A stretch of DNA of 41,348 nt from Alteromonas sp. ALT199 (GTDB taxonomy: Bacteria; Pseudomonadota; Gammaproteobacteria; Enterobacterales; Alteromonadaceae), in contig NZ_JAHHDX010000058.1 in assembly GCF_018619335.1 (NCBI RefSeq), positions 1 to 41,348 on the forward strand. Direction: 5' to 3'. This document shows, in pieces, positions 1-8,842 of the stretch. The notes under the pieces were generated by a model. That model worked only from the letters and a program-made list of their open reading frames with translations, had not been told where the DNA came from and made no database searches. Position 1 is the stretch's first letter. Every line of letters starts with the position of its first letter. The position numbers were made by a program, and so were the translations under genes.

Positions 1-69
1 TTACTAAAAAACTGCCAAGCTGCGCAAAAAAAGCACAACTAAATACTTGCCAAAGGCCTCTTTTACGAA

Positions 70-89
70 TACTGTATACCCATACATAC
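70..89 (+). promoter_or_regulatory. LexA-type SOS box overlapping a promoter
   Basis: The 20-mer TACTGTATACCCATACATAC matches the enterobacterial LexA consensus TACTGTATATATATACAGTA at about 14 of 20 positions. It overlaps a possible -10 (TACTGT, 70-75) placed 17 bases after a possible -35 (TTGCCA, 47-52), the usual geometry for LexA repression. A second partial copy of the left half (ACTGTATA) follows at about 88-95. The site lies about 85 bases before the SulA-like gene. The box and promoter are read from sequence; binding is inferred. Confidence 0.6.
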
Positions 90-101
90 TGTATAAGTAA
101 T

Positions 102-119
102 CAGTATTTATAAATACTG
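102..119. promoter_or_regulatory. 18-bp perfect palindrome, possible second operator
   Basis: CAGTATTTATAAATACTG is a perfect 18-bp inverted repeat between the LexA-type box and the first gene. It lacks the CTGT/ACAG ends of a normal LexA site but has the same AT-rich symmetric core. It may be a diverged second LexA site or an operator for another dimeric regulator. Confidence 0.4.
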
Positions 120-173
120 GTCTTCCAGAAGCTTCTATTTGAACTTCAGAGCAAATACATAAAGGGTTTTACT

Positions 174-584
174 ATGAACACATCTTCAGTTTCACGATTC
201 AATGCTTTGCGCGCTTCGGTTTCAAATGTTGTTCAACTGCCGCTACCGATAGAAGGTTTCCCCAGCGAAAAACAAAGCAGTGGAAAAGGAAAAAACGATA
301 AAGGTTGGAATTATTTAATTTCAAATACGGTGTCTTTTTCTAAAACTGTTGACCACGCTATTCGTATTCAAAAGCCTGAAAAAGAGAAAATGCCAGAATG
401 GATCAGTAAGCTTATTACAGGCGGTCAGTGTAAAACACTTTATGTTGAAAACATTGATTTAGACTTGCAGCCAACGGACAGTGAGATGATTAGAAAGCTA
501 TGTGAACTTTACTCAGTCAGCTTGGTGAATGTGCGCGTTAACAGCATTAATGACGAGCAAAACGTTGCATTAGGCCCTTGGTAA
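174..584 (+). CDS. SulA-like SOS cell-division inhibitor (putative)
   Basis: A 136-residue soluble protein with no signal peptide or membrane segment. SulA proteins block FtsZ polymerisation during DNA damage. The supporting features are a W-containing segment near residue 75 (EWISKLITGG), a following strand-like stretch (KTLYVENIDL) and a C-terminal helix-strand unit (EMIRKLCELYSVSLVNVRV) that resembles the SulA core pattern, together with the LexA-type box upstream. Length fits SulA (about 160 residues in E. coli, often shorter elsewhere). Start chosen at the ATG about 9 bases after GGG. Sequence similarity alone is weak; the regulatory context carries much of the call. An alternative is an unrelated small SOS protein. 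Confidence 0.55.
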   Translation: MNTSSVSRFNALRASVSNVVQLPLPIEGFPSEKQSSGKGKNDKGWNYLISNTVSFSKTVDHAIRIQKPEKEKMPEWISKLITGGQCKTLYVENIDLDLQPTDSEMIRKLCELYSVSLVNVRVNSINDEQNVALGPW

Positions 585-820
585 TATGTCGCCTCTTTAT
601 GCATATATCCTGCTTTTGCCGAAATAGAGACTCATAAGCAAAGTTTAAACATTTATATTCATACTTTCTTTGGCGTGAGTTCTTTGGCATGAGCTTTCTG
701 ACATAATTATCTACGGAATCATTGAATACCGGCAACATTTACGTTTAAAAAAGTTGGGGCTAACGCCACTTATACTTATACTGTAGCGCTTTGTTATACG
801 CTTAAACTGCGAGTTGTCTT

Positions 821-1414
821 ATGCGCTGTTACTGTTGCTCATCAAAACCCTTCAAGGAATGCTGCGAACCTTTTATTACGGGCGTTAAACACCCTAATTC
901 TGCTGAGCAACTTATGCGCTCACGGTTTTCAGCCTACGCTACAGCGAATTATCGATACATTCTGGAAACCTACACCAAAGCAAAGCAGCAAGATCTTTCT
1001 GTAGAAGATTTGGCTCAAAGTGCGCAAGGCGCGACATGGTTTGCACTTAGGGTTCACCCTACTTTTACTGGAAGCTTAGAAGATAGCTTTGTAGATTACT
1101 CGGTAGATAGTCCGAAAAAAAGCTCAACTAACGCTAATGCTAACATTGAACTTGGGACCGACGTTGACTCAAGTTCCAAGCCCGACTTCAAAGCAAATGC
1201 AGCAGTTGTTGAATTCACTGCTTACTACTTTGAAAGTAAAAGCATGCATCAGCTTCACGAAACGTCAAATTTTAATATTGAAGACGGAAAGTGGCGTTAT
1301 CACGACGGTGTGCTACACGACGACTGCGGCAAAATTAAGTACGGAAGAAACCTCCCATGCGTTTGCGGTAGCAACAAAAAATTCAAACAGTGCTGCGGTC
1401 TTAAAAATCGTTAG
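821..1414 (+). CDS. ychJ: YchJ family (UPF0225) protein with two SEC-C motifs
   Basis: A 197-residue protein of the YchJ family, whose biochemical role is not known. The N terminus carries a SEC-C type zinc motif (CYCCSSKPFKECC, residues 3-15) followed by the family-typical LMRSRFSAYA segment. A second SEC-C motif lies at the C terminus (CVCGSNKKFKQCCG, about 180-193). Compared with the usual family length of about 130-160, residues about 90-128 look like an inserted Asn/Ser/Ala/Asp-rich linker between the central strands. The start is set by the ATG directly before the first cysteine motif; the Shine-Dalgarno sequence is weak. The gene seems monocistronic, between the SulA-like gene and the cyclase. 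Confidence 0.85.
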   Translation: MRCYCCSSKPFKECCEPFITGVKHPNSAEQLMRSRFSAYATANYRYILETYTKAKQQDLSVEDLAQSAQGATWFALRVHPTFTGSLEDSFVDYSVDSPKKSSTNANANIELGTDVDSSSKPDFKANAAVVEFTAYYFESKSMHQLHETSNFNIEDGKWRYHDGVLHDDCGKIKYGRNLPCVCGSNKKFKQCCGLKNR

Positions 1415-1505
1415 TATTTTAGAACCTTGAAAAAGTTACAACATAGAAGTTAATGCTCTACACTTATTAGTAACGTGATGTGAAGCAGTAAGGGAAAAAA
1501 ATAAT

Positions 1506-2756
1506 ATGGTTCACACATTGTCGCTGCCGCTTTTTGTGACATCTAGCATCTGCTTACTGATGAGCTTTTTCTTCGCTTTGCTCTATTATCGATTAACTTT
1601 TCACCACCAAGAGTCCGTTAAATACTATTCGCTGTTTGCACTGTCGGCTTTAATAAGTGCGATCTTCTTTGGTGCTTTTGCAGTGTTGGTGAATTCAGGT
1701 GAGAATCTTTTTGCTCTTAGTATTTCGAATAGGCTTACCATCATTGGCGCTATGTTTACCCTCGTCACAAGTCTTCATTTCTACCTTGCTTTCTATAAGT
1801 ACAAAGCCCCGTATTTATTGAAATGGTGTTATGTCGTTTGCGGAATATTTTCCCTTTTAACTGCAATACCTAGCCCATATTTCTTAGACAATGCGTTTTA
1901 TGCTACGTCTAGGTACTATACTGGGCTCAAGTATGGGCTACTTTTCGAAGTTTGGGGGATTTGGATCTTAATGTTGGGGTCGTATTGCATATATATACTC
2001 TTTCGAGTTTATGCCCGCCAGCGCTCACAACTTGAAAATAGTAGACCTATACTACTGCTGCTTTTGGCTAACACCTTATGGCTTATTACAGGCATTAGCG
2101 ATACGTTAACCGGTGTCGAGATTATCGACCTTCCACCGATCACATGGCTGGGCTCTTTTGTAGTTACCAGCACCATCGCATGGGTTCTAGTGCTTCACAT
2201 TGATGGACTTTATAAGGAAAGACGTACTCTCAACAATCAATTGATGTACGATCATTTAACTCAGGCGTTCTCTCGTAGCTTTATGGAAGTAAAGCTCAAT
2301 GAAGCTATTGTTCAGATTAAAGATAGCACTAAAAATCGATTAGCCGTATGCATATTCGATGTTGATAACTTTAAGAATATCAATGATAACTACGGTCATT
2401 ACAGTGGTGATGTGTTACTAAAGAACATTACTCAAATTGTAAAAAAACACCTCTGTCCAAGTGATTGTGTGGGGCGTTTAGGGGGTGATGAGTTTGTAAT
2501 CTTATTTTCTGATAACCATTCTTCGCATAATGCTGATGATATTGTGGAGCGAATTTGCCAAGAAATAGCCTCCACAACTTTTAAGGTAAAAGATCACGTA
2601 TTTAGTACCACGTGCTCATTCGGGATAGTAAACGTATTAGCTGAAATTAAACTCACAGATGACCCAGCTCACGACATTTTATCTATTGCAGACGAAGCGC
2701 TATACGCTGCGAAATTTAAAGGCAAAAACGCTTTGAAAAGCATTAACTACCAGTAA
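1506..2756 (+). CDS. Membrane-bound diguanylate cyclase (GGDEF)
   Basis: A 416-residue protein that should make cyclic di-GMP from two GTP at the inner membrane. Residues 1 to about 240 form about seven hydrophobic segments, similar in layout to the 7-TM sensory N termini of some histidine kinases and cyclases. The GGDEF domain starts near residue 248 (DHLTQAFSR) and has an intact GGDEF at 326-330, so it is probably active. The product-inhibition I-site (RxxD five residues before GGDEF) reads CPSD at 317-320, so feedback inhibition by that route is probably lost. No EAL domain is present. The input signal cannot be told from sequence. The gene stands alone. Confidence 0.9.
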   Translation: MVHTLSLPLFVTSSICLLMSFFFALLYYRLTFHHQESVKYYSLFALSALISAIFFGAFAVLVNSGENLFALSISNRLTIIGAMFTLVTSLHFYLAFYKYKAPYLLKWCYVVCGIFSLLTAIPSPYFLDNAFYATSRYYTGLKYGLLFEVWGIWILMLGSYCIYILFRVYARQRSQLENSRPILLLLLANTLWLITGISDTLTGVEIIDLPPITWLGSFVVTSTIAWVLVLHIDGLYKERRTLNNQLMYDHLTQAFSRSFMEVKLNEAIVQIKDSTKNRLAVCIFDVDNFKNINDNYGHYSGDVLLKNITQIVKKHLCPSDCVGRLGGDEFVILFSDNHSSHNADDIVERICQEIASTTFKVKDHVFSTTCSFGIVNVLAEIKLTDDPAHDILSIADEALYAAKFKGKNALKSINYQ

Positions 2757-2842
2757 TCTTATACGCGTTTACAATGTGAAGGTTTAAGCAGCTTTCAACT
2801 TTACAGTTCAACCACCAAGTAACGAATATGGCTGTTCACAGC

Positions 2843-3215
2843 CTATGGCATAAAAAACTGCCCAATGTATGTAAAATAATGAATGCCATTAATTTTGACC
2901 GTTTTTGCTTCATTCGGTAATTGGCTGTAGAAGAGGCCTGGCACATGTTGATAATAGCGATACAGCGCCCCCTGATAAAAAATGACATGCGCTTATTTTG
3001 GGATGTCTTGGTGTCTATACCCCCGTCCTTAACTAGGTTTAGTTAGCACATTTGTGATCAGTGCCCCGATTCCAATACCAGCAGCTACCTCAACAACAGC
3101 ACCGCTGCTATGTCCACCAACCCTGCCATGGTCTTTGGCACCTCCGGTAGAATGCGTACAGGCTGTGATAAACGATGCAGATAAAATGCATACATTGCAT
3201 TAATTTTAATTTCAT
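2843..3215 (-). pseudogene. Decayed small lipoprotein gene (frameshift plus two stops)
   Basis: The minus strand reads as one former protein of about 123 residues. It has a start ATG at 3215 with AGGA about 8 bases upstream and codons for MKLKLMQCMH. The frame then shifts by one base, apparently an extra T in the TTTT run near 3184, and continues with a lipobox-like SFITAC and a Gly/Ala/Val-rich stretch (GAVVEVAAGIGIGALIT). In-frame TAA codons follow at 3029-3031 and 2993-2995. The same frame remains open and protein-like to a stop at 2843-2845, rich in aromatic residues (YRYYQHVPGLFYSQLP, VKINGIHYFTYIGQFF). That Tyr-rich tail recalls small envelope proteins with a repeated G-x-[FY]-Y pattern. 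The rest of 2757-3466 shows nothing else coding. Confidence 0.6.
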
Positions 3216-3466
3216 AGTGAAGTCCTGTAAGAATTCAATTGAACCATTGAGAAGCACTGTCTCTAACTCTTTCTATTGGATTGGATTCGATTTCATTTGG
3301 TTAAAAAAATTCGTCAACTACACATCAAGCAATGTGTAAGTTGAGTAAGCCTAACAACCTTAGATCTAGTGAATAAATGTCTAACCTTGTTTAACTCACT
3401 AAGTGATCCTTTGCTTCTATTTTTGGGAAAGAAACTACAACTGTAACTAAATGGAGGTTATACATT

Positions 3467-4195
3467 ATGGATTTACAAGGTAAGACAGCCCTTATTACTG
3501 GTGCAAACCGCGGTATTGGCGAGGCCACCGTAGACGCTCTTTTCGATAAAGGCGTAAACAAAATTTATCTAGCTGTACGCGATACTGAATCAACTACTCA
3601 CCTACACGATAAATACGCAGATAAAGTTGAAACTCTGCAAGTTGACGTAACTGATAAGGCATCTGTCCAAGCTCTTGCTGAAAAAGCTACAGATACAAAT
3701 ATCGTTATCAATAACGCAGGTATCATGAAACATGAATCGCCGCTAAGCGAAAACGCTGAGAAGGCACTTCGTAGTGAATTCGAAGTTAACGTTTTTGGGC
3801 TAATTCACGTTGCACAAGCATTCGAAACGATATTAGTTAAAAACAAGGGTGCTATTGTTCAATTAAATTCAATCGCATCAGTTAAAACTTTTGGCGACAT
3901 ATCAACGTACTGCGCATCAAAAGCGGCTACATACTCGTTGACTCAAGGGTTACGGGAAAAGCTATCTGAAAAAGGGGTATCTGTCATAAGTATCCACCCC
4001 GGACCTATCGGTACTGACATGGGTAAAAATGCAGGCTTCGATGATGCTCCCGGCCCTGAAGTAGTAGCGAACGCAATAGCAGAGGCGCTAGAGAGTGAAG
4101 ATTTTCATACATTCCCTGATGATACAGCCAAACAGATTGGCGACGCATACGCGAGTTTCGCGGAAAATGTCATTTTAGGTGACATGTCTCTGTAA
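3467..4195 (+). CDS. Short-chain dehydrogenase/reductase (SDR)
   Basis: A 242-residue cytosolic NAD(P)-dependent oxidoreductase of the classical SDR family. It has the cofactor-binding TGxxxGxG (TGANRGIG, about residues 12-19), the NNAG motif (about 83), a catalytic serine in NSIAS (about 135) and YxxxK (YCASK, about 148-152), followed by the usual PG turn (HPGPIGTDM). The substrate cannot be told from sequence. The start is well set by a strong Shine-Dalgarno (GGAGG) about 10 bases before the ATG. It stands alone and is closed by a hairpin terminator just after the stop. Confidence 0.9.
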   Translation: MDLQGKTALITGANRGIGEATVDALFDKGVNKIYLAVRDTESTTHLHDKYADKVETLQVDVTDKASVQALAEKATDTNIVINNAGIMKHESPLSENAEKALRSEFEVNVFGLIHVAQAFETILVKNKGAIVQLNSIASVKTFGDISTYCASKAATYSLTQGLREKLSEKGVSVISIHPGPIGTDMGKNAGFDDAPGPEVVANAIAEALESEDFHTFPDDTAKQIGDAYASFAENVILGDMSL

Positions 4196-4207
4196 TATCT
4201 AAAAAAG

Positions 4208-4236
4208 AGCGCCCCCGTTCACGGGGCGTTGTTTCT
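4208..4236 (+). terminator. Rho-independent terminator of the SDR gene
   Basis: Arms CGCCCC(C)G and CGGGGCG pair around a TTCA loop with one bulged C, followed by a T-rich stretch (TTGTTTCT). It starts about 12 bases after the SDR stop codon. Confidence 0.75.
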
Positions 4237-4570
4237 ATATTCTTTTAAGCACCTTCCAATCTTAGGTCATTCTTATTCCTATTCCACCAGAGCTATCTTA
4301 AAGCTGTAGATTGCAAAACAACTCAGTGGCACAAATTCTATGTACCTAGAAGAAGCGTCTGTATGTGGCTTATGGAATAATTCAGCATTAAAACGTTCCC
4401 AAGTAACGCTGTTTACTTTTGCATCAATAGTATTAGTATAAATCGTAGAGCGGTTTTGTATTACGTTAAGTGCAAAACCGCTTTCTATCTTTATTCACCA
4501 CAAGGTGCCTGCGATATCGGTTCTTGTGGCTATTATGGCTAATTTTGGAAAATGGAACACAAGGAATGTT
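4237..4570. other. Intergenic region with one long-looped hairpin
   Basis: No convincing coding sequence. A perfect 10-bp inverted repeat (AGCGGTTTTG at 4449-4458, CAAAACCGCT at 4473-4482) with a 14-base loop and a weak T-rich tail lies about 90 bases before the lipoprotein start. It could be a terminator of upstream leakage or an untranslated hairpin. Confidence 0.5.
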
Positions 4571-5335
4571 ATGATTAATATTTTACGTATTGCTGCGACT
4601 ATTTCTGCTGCTGCGCTACTTGTAGGCTGTGGCGGCAGCGATTCAAATGATGTGCTTGATGACCTTAACGCTAACCGAGCAAAGTGGGAAAACACGAACA
4701 TCGATAATTATCAGTTTGAATATCAAGTATCATGTTTCTGCACCGAAGAAACCACACTACCTCGCTTAGTACTAGTAGAAGGTAGTCAGGTCACTTATCA
4801 AACGATTATTGAAGGCAATATTGCCCTACCGCTCGACGAAGTCTATACAGAAAGCATTGATAGCTTGTTTCAACTTATTGCATTAGAAGAAAGCCGTGCG
4901 GAAACGCTTTCGGTTAAATATGATTCTGAACTCGGCTACCCGACCGAAATCAAGGTCGATGTTAACGAGCAGACAGCCGACGACGAATATACCCTGACAA
5001 TTAGCAACCTTGTTGCCGCAGGCGATGTGGCTTGTACAGCAACAGTTGAAGATGGCCTGTTACTTTCGGTAACAGATCAAACAACACAAATGCCGATTGC
5101 ATGTGGCGTTACGGCTACTGTAATGGAAGAGGCGTATTCTGAAACTGTTATGGTCGATGATACAGATTGTGCAGATGACAGTTTAATAGCAATGTTGAAC
5201 GAACGCCCTGGCTTTTACACCCTCACAGTACAGAAACAGGGTTATCAAGACTATCAGGTAGAGAATGTTGGCATTGGTAAAGACTTGTGCCATGTACTAA
5301 CCAGAGAATTCGACGTAGAGTTAATTCCAGAATAA
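4571..5335 (+). CDS. DUF6174-like lipoprotein
   Basis: A 254-residue secreted lipoprotein. The N terminus MINILRIAATISAAALLVGC is a type II signal peptide with lipobox LVGC, and the mature protein starts CGGSDS, without Asp at +2. The first domain (about residues 30-140: W..T.I.NYQFEYQVSCFC) fits the DUF6174 pattern of Tyr-rich strands with a CxC. The second half (about 155-250) looks like a small beta-sandwich, carboxypeptidase-regulatory-like (ACGVTATVMEEAY, GFYTLTVQKQGYQDY). The function is unknown. A longer frame opens at 4505, but the start at 4571 has AAGGA just upstream and places the signal peptide at the N terminus. The gene is monocistronic and ends at a shared terminator. Confidence 0.75.
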   Translation: MINILRIAATISAAALLVGCGGSDSNDVLDDLNANRAKWENTNIDNYQFEYQVSCFCTEETTLPRLVLVEGSQVTYQTIIEGNIALPLDEVYTESIDSLFQLIALEESRAETLSVKYDSELGYPTEIKVDVNEQTADDEYTLTISNLVAAGDVACTATVEDGLLLSVTDQTTQMPIACGVTATVMEEAYSETVMVDDTDCADDSLIAMLNERPGFYTLTVQKQGYQDYQVENVGIGKDLCHVLTREFDVELIPE

Positions 5336-5359
5336 CCATTGCGCACTAATTTAATCAAA

Positions 5360-5396
5360 AAAGCCTGAGTTCGATACAATTTCGAAATCAGGCTTT
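5360..5396. terminator. Bidirectional terminator
   Basis: AAAGCCTGA (5360-5368) pairs with TCAGGCTTT (5388-5396), with an inner TTCGA/TCGAA pairing. A/T runs on both sides let it serve the lipoprotein gene (plus) and the oxidoreductase operon (minus), which converge here. Confidence 0.75.
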
Positions 5397-5486
5397 AGTT
5401 GCCGCTTAGCAATGAACCCAGATTATTAGGGTCATTTTCAGTTCCGGCTTTTCATGTTAGTTTACCTTTTAATCGTGCCTGCAGCG

Positions 5487-6461
5487 TTAAGGCACAAGGA
5501 CCATTTTACCTTTCACCTCTCGGTTCATAACCTTAGCCATGGCTTTAGTAGCCTGCTCTAACGGCAGAGCTTCATCTACGACTACTTTCACCTTGCCTTG
5601 CACATACCAAGTTAGAAGTTCTTGCATGTTTTCAGCGAACCCCTTTGGATCGTGCTGAGTGAATGAGCCCCAGAATACACCCATAACGGCGTACCCTTTC
5701 ACTAGGGCAAGATTAACTGGGAATTTAGGAATCTCACCACCGGCAAAACCAACCACAAGTAAACGCCCTTCCCACGCCATGCTGCGACTACAAGCGTGGA
5801 AGGTATCACCGCCAACGCACTCATAGACCACATCAGCGCCCTTCCCGCCAGTCACTTCTTTCAGCGTTTCTTTTAGGTCTTTTTCTTTGTAGTTAATTAA
5901 AACATCAGCGCCGTACTCTTTGGCGAGGGCCAGCTTTTCTTCAGTTGAACAAACGGCAATAACTTTGGCACCCATTATTTTGCCTATTTGCACAGCTGCT
6001 AAGCCAGTACCACCAGCAGCACCGGTTACAACCAACGTTTCGCCGGGCTGCAGCTTTGCCCGTTGTTTCAAAGCGTGATGGGCTGTTGCATGGGCAGTTA
6101 CAAGCGCAGCTCCTTCATTTACATGAATAGGATCGGGCAAAGGCATTACATGAGTTGCTGGAATTAAGGCTTTTTCTGCATAGCCACCTAAGTTAGACAA
6201 CGCGATAACGCGCTGCCCTTCTTTTAGGTGGCTTACGCCCTCACCTACTTCGCTTATAGTACCCGCCACTTCGTTACCTGGCACAAAGGGGAAGTCTGGC
6301 TGCATTTGGTAAAGACCTTGTACCAACAGCCCATCTGGAAAATTAACACCAGCGGCTTCGACATTAACCACCACATGGCCTTTCTTAACCGCAGGGTCTG
6401 CTACATTTTTTAACTGAAGGTCACTAAGAGGACCAAACGCTTCACATACAATTGCTTTCAT
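5487..6461 (-). CDS. Quinone oxidoreductase-like MDR protein
   Basis: A 324-residue NADPH-dependent oxidoreductase of the zinc-free medium-chain dehydrogenase group (quinone oxidoreductase/enoyl reductase type). The N-terminal GroES-like domain includes GVNFPDGLLVQGLYQ and PFVPGNEVAGTI. The nucleotide-binding motif is VTGAAGGTGLAAVQIGKIMGA (near residues 140-160). Zinc-ligand cysteines of alcohol dehydrogenases are missing, as expected for this group. It is the last gene of the four-gene minus-strand operon, 72 bases after the kinase gene, with GGAG before the ATG. In this setting it may reduce an enoyl or enone intermediate rather than a quinone; that is inference. Confidence 0.85.
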   Translation of the reverse strand: MKAIVCEAFGPLSDLQLKNVADPAVKKGHVVVNVEAAGVNFPDGLLVQGLYQMQPDFPFVPGNEVAGTISEVGEGVSHLKEGQRVIALSNLGGYAEKALIPATHVMPLPDPIHVNEGAALVTAHATAHHALKQRAKLQPGETLVVTGAAGGTGLAAVQIGKIMGAKVIAVCSTEEKLALAKEYGADVLINYKEKDLKETLKEVTGGKGADVVYECVGGDTFHACSRSMAWEGRLLVVGFAGGEIPKFPVNLALVKGYAVMGVFWGSFTQHDPKGFAENMQELLTWYVQGKVKVVVDEALPLEQATKAMAKVMNREVKGKMVLVP

Positions 6462-6533
6462 ACTGTCTCCAGTTTTTGTTCGACCTGTGAGCTATTTAAC
6501 GCCAATACAAATCGCAGAATAAGTTATGGTTTT

Positions 6534-7592
6534 CTATTCGCTTTGATGAATAGTTTGATTTGCAATCTGCGCAAGTGGTCGCACCATTGCGCCCAACTGC
6601 ATAGCTTTCTCACTTGATGCATTACCGTCGTGCGCGCGCTTCACTACACCTTGTAAAATAGCGGCTAAACGGAAAAAGCTAAACGCCAGATAGAATGTCC
6701 AGTTATCAATAGACACAATGCCTCTGCGCTTGCAGTAAGCGTCTATGTACTCTTTTTCTGAAGGTATACCTAACTGCTTTCTATCAAGCCCACCCATTCC
6801 AGCAGCATGTGCTATGTCAGAAGGAAGGCGCAGCTGCATACACTGGTATGCCAAGTCGGCATAGGGATGACCCAGAGTTGAAAGCTCCCAGTCTAAAACC
6901 GCGACAACCTGCGGGTTATCGGTATTAGACATATCAAACATCATATTGTCTAAGCGAAAATCGCCGTGAACTAATGACACTTGGCCATCGTCCTCAGGCA
7001 AATTTGTTTCAAGATAATGAATGAGACTTTCAATTTCTTCAATATGCTCAAGTTCAGATGCTCGATACTGCTTTGTCCACCTACTTAATTGACGCTCGAA
7101 GTAGCTGCCAAGCTTGCCGTAATCGCTCAAGCCAGCACCTTCAATATTGAGACTGTGAAGCGCGGCAAGAACTCGATTCATTTCATCGTACATAGCCCCG
7201 CGTGTAGCAGAAGTTTCAATTTCTGGTAACGCGCTGTTCCAATAAATCTCCCCTTCTACAAACGCCATAATGTAGAACATACTGCCGATAATGCTGGTAT
7301 CTTCACATAAATGGTACGCTTTAGGCACAGGCACTTCTGAGCTTTGTAAGGCGTTAATAACGCGGAACTCTCTGTCTACCGCATGCGCCGATTTCAGTAA
7401 TTTACCCGGCGGTTGACGACGTAGTACATAAACGCCGTTGTCCGTGGTTAGCTTAAACGTAGGGTTCGATTGTCCGCCCGCAAATTTATCAGCGCTTTCA
7501 ACGTGCCCAACATTCGGGCACGCAGTAGATAAATATTCATTCAGCACCGCTAAGTCTATAGCATGTGGGGCATTAGCTTTGTCGTTTGACAC
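6534..7592 (-). CDS. APH-family kinase, ACAD10/11- or LvaA-like
   Basis: A 352-residue soluble kinase of the aminoglycoside-phosphotransferase fold. It has the catalytic loop VHGDFRLDNMMFD (HxDxxxxN) and the metal-binding DWE in VLDWELSTLGHP. In animals this domain is fused to an acyl-CoA dehydrogenase in ACAD10/ACAD11, and Pseudomonas putida LvaA is a related kinase acting on 4-hydroxyacyl-CoA. Here the dehydrogenase is the next gene upstream, 9 bases away, so the two are probably translationally coupled. The start codon is GTG at 7592 with AAGGAG a few bases upstream. An antibiotic-resistance role is unlikely, because the neighbours are lipid-metabolism genes. The substrate is inferred only. 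Confidence 0.85.
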   Translation of the reverse strand: MSNDKANAPHAIDLAVLNEYLSTACPNVGHVESADKFAGGQSNPTFKLTTDNGVYVLRRQPPGKLLKSAHAVDREFRVINALQSSEVPVPKAYHLCEDTSIIGSMFYIMAFVEGEIYWNSALPEIETSATRGAMYDEMNRVLAALHSLNIEGAGLSDYGKLGSYFERQLSRWTKQYRASELEHIEEIESLIHYLETNLPEDDGQVSLVHGDFRLDNMMFDMSNTDNPQVVAVLDWELSTLGHPYADLAYQCMQLRLPSDIAHAAGMGGLDRKQLGIPSEKEYIDAYCKRRGIVSIDNWTFYLAFSFFRLAAILQGVVKRAHDGNASSEKAMQLGAMVRPLAQIANQTIHQSE

Positions 7593-7601
7593 ACTTGCTC
7601 C

Positions 7602-8831
7602 TTATGCGTTTTTTTCGGCAATCAAATTACGACCGAGTTGCATCATATGAACTTCATCTGGGCCATCTGCCAGCTTTATCGTGCGCGCATACGCATACAT
7701 TGCAGATAGCACAAAATCTTGACTGGTTCCCGCAGCACCATGCATTTGAATGGCTTGGTCTATCACTTTACATGCCATTGTAGGCGCTACAATTTTGATA
7801 GCCGCAATTATGTCTCTAGATACCTTATTGCCATAGCGATCCATTTTGTCTGCCGCTTTTAATGTAAGCAAACGTGCCTGTTCAATATCGCAGTGCATTT
7901 GGGCAATATTTTCTCTTATCGACTGCTGCTTTGATAACGGCTTACCAAAGGCAACTCGCTGTTCAACGCGCTCGCATGCCATGTCCAATGCACGCTGTGC
8001 ACAGCCGATAAGGCGCATGCAGTGATGAATACGACCTGGCCCTAAGCGACCTTGGGCAATTTCAAAACCACGCCCCTCTCCTAGCAACAAGTTTTCAGCC
8101 GGTACGCGTACGTCTTCAAACAAGACTTCCGCGTGCCCTACTGGCTCATCAAAGTAGCCCATAGCAGCCATTGGGCGCACAATGGTTACGCCTTTCGTAT
8201 CCATGGGCACTAAAATTTGTGACTGTTGCTGGTGACGGGGAGCATCAAAATCAGTTTTACCCATTACCACCATTATCTTGCAGTTTTCGTTCATAGCGCC
8301 GCTGGTATACCATTTACGGCCATTTATTACGTACTCGTCACCATCGCGTTTAATCGATGTTTCTATGTTGGTTGCATCGCTCGACGCTACTGCAGGCTCT
8401 GTCATTGCAAATGCAGAACGAATCTCTCCGTGTAGAAGAGGTTCTAACCACTGTTTTTTATGCTCTTCGTTACCGTATTTGGCTAACACTTCCATGTTGC
8501 CCGTATCTGGAGCGCTACAGTTAAATATTTCAGCACTAAACAATACCCGCCCCATTTCTTCGCAAAGCGGCGCGTATTCTGCGTTAGTTAGTCCTGCGCC
8601 GTAAGGCTTATACTCTTCAGGTAAAAACAAGTTCCAAAGCCCTGCTTCTTTAGCACGCTGCTTTAGCGTGTGCATCATTCGCGGCGTTTTCCAACGACCT
8701 TCACCGTCTTTGGCTGAGCCATTTTCTACGGCGTGAATATACTCTTTCTCAATCGGATACACTTCTTCTTTCATAAACGCTTTTAGTTTTTCTAAAAGTG
8801 CTTGGGTCTTTTCATTATATTCAAAGTTCAT
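7602..8831 (-). CDS. Acyl-CoA dehydrogenase, ACAD10/11-like
   Basis: A 409-residue FAD-dependent acyl-CoA dehydrogenase. The middle strand motif [16 protein letters not shown] and the FAD/CoA segments ([23 protein letters not shown]) are intact. Near the C terminus the usual Glu-Gly of classical enzymes is replaced by ADGPDEVH, the signature I associate with the ACAD10/11 group, whose members work with an APH-type kinase and can eliminate phosphate from a 4-phosphoacyl-CoA instead of only oxidising at alpha-beta. It lies between the phosphatase gene (11 bases upstream) and the kinase gene (9 bases downstream). The start ATG is preceded by a GGGG-containing ribosome site. Confidence 0.9.
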   Translation of the reverse strand: MNFEYNEKTQALLEKLKAFMKEEVYPIEKEYIHAVENGSAKDGEGRWKTPRMMHTLKQRAKEAGLWNLFLPEEYKPYGAGLTNAEYAPLCEEMGRVLFSAEIFNCSAPDTGNMEVLAKYGNEEHKKQWLEPLLHGEIRSAFAMTEPAVASSDATNIETSIKRDGDEYVINGRKWYTSGAMNENCKIMVVMGKTDFDAPRHQQQSQILVPMDTKGVTIVRPMAAMGYFDEPVGHAEVLFEDVRVPAENLLLGEGRGFEIAQGRLGPGRIHHCMRLIGCAQRALDMACERVEQRVAFGKPLSKQQSIRENIAQMHCDIEQARLLTLKAADKMDRYGNKVSRDIIAAIKIVAPTMACKVIDQAIQMHGAAGTSQDFVLSAMYAYARTIKLADGPDEVHMMQLGRNLIAEKNA

Positions 8832-8842
8832 AACTGCCCCAT

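Noticed and set aside
547..738. 63-codon minus-strand frame overlapping the SulA-like gene end
   Set aside because: No ribosome site or recognisable domain; overlaps the end of a better-supported gene and has biased, non-protein-like composition.
1137..1430. 97-codon plus-strand frame inside the YchJ gene
   Set aside because: Out-of-frame shadow of a gene with two clear SEC-C motifs.
6534..7592. Aminoglycoside resistance kinase
   Set aside because: The fold is shared, but operon context and similarity to ACAD10/11-type kinases point to acyl-CoA metabolism.
8278..8604. 108-codon plus-strand frame opposite the acyl-CoA dehydrogenase gene
   Set aside because: Antisense shadow of a fully motif-supported gene; no domain seen.
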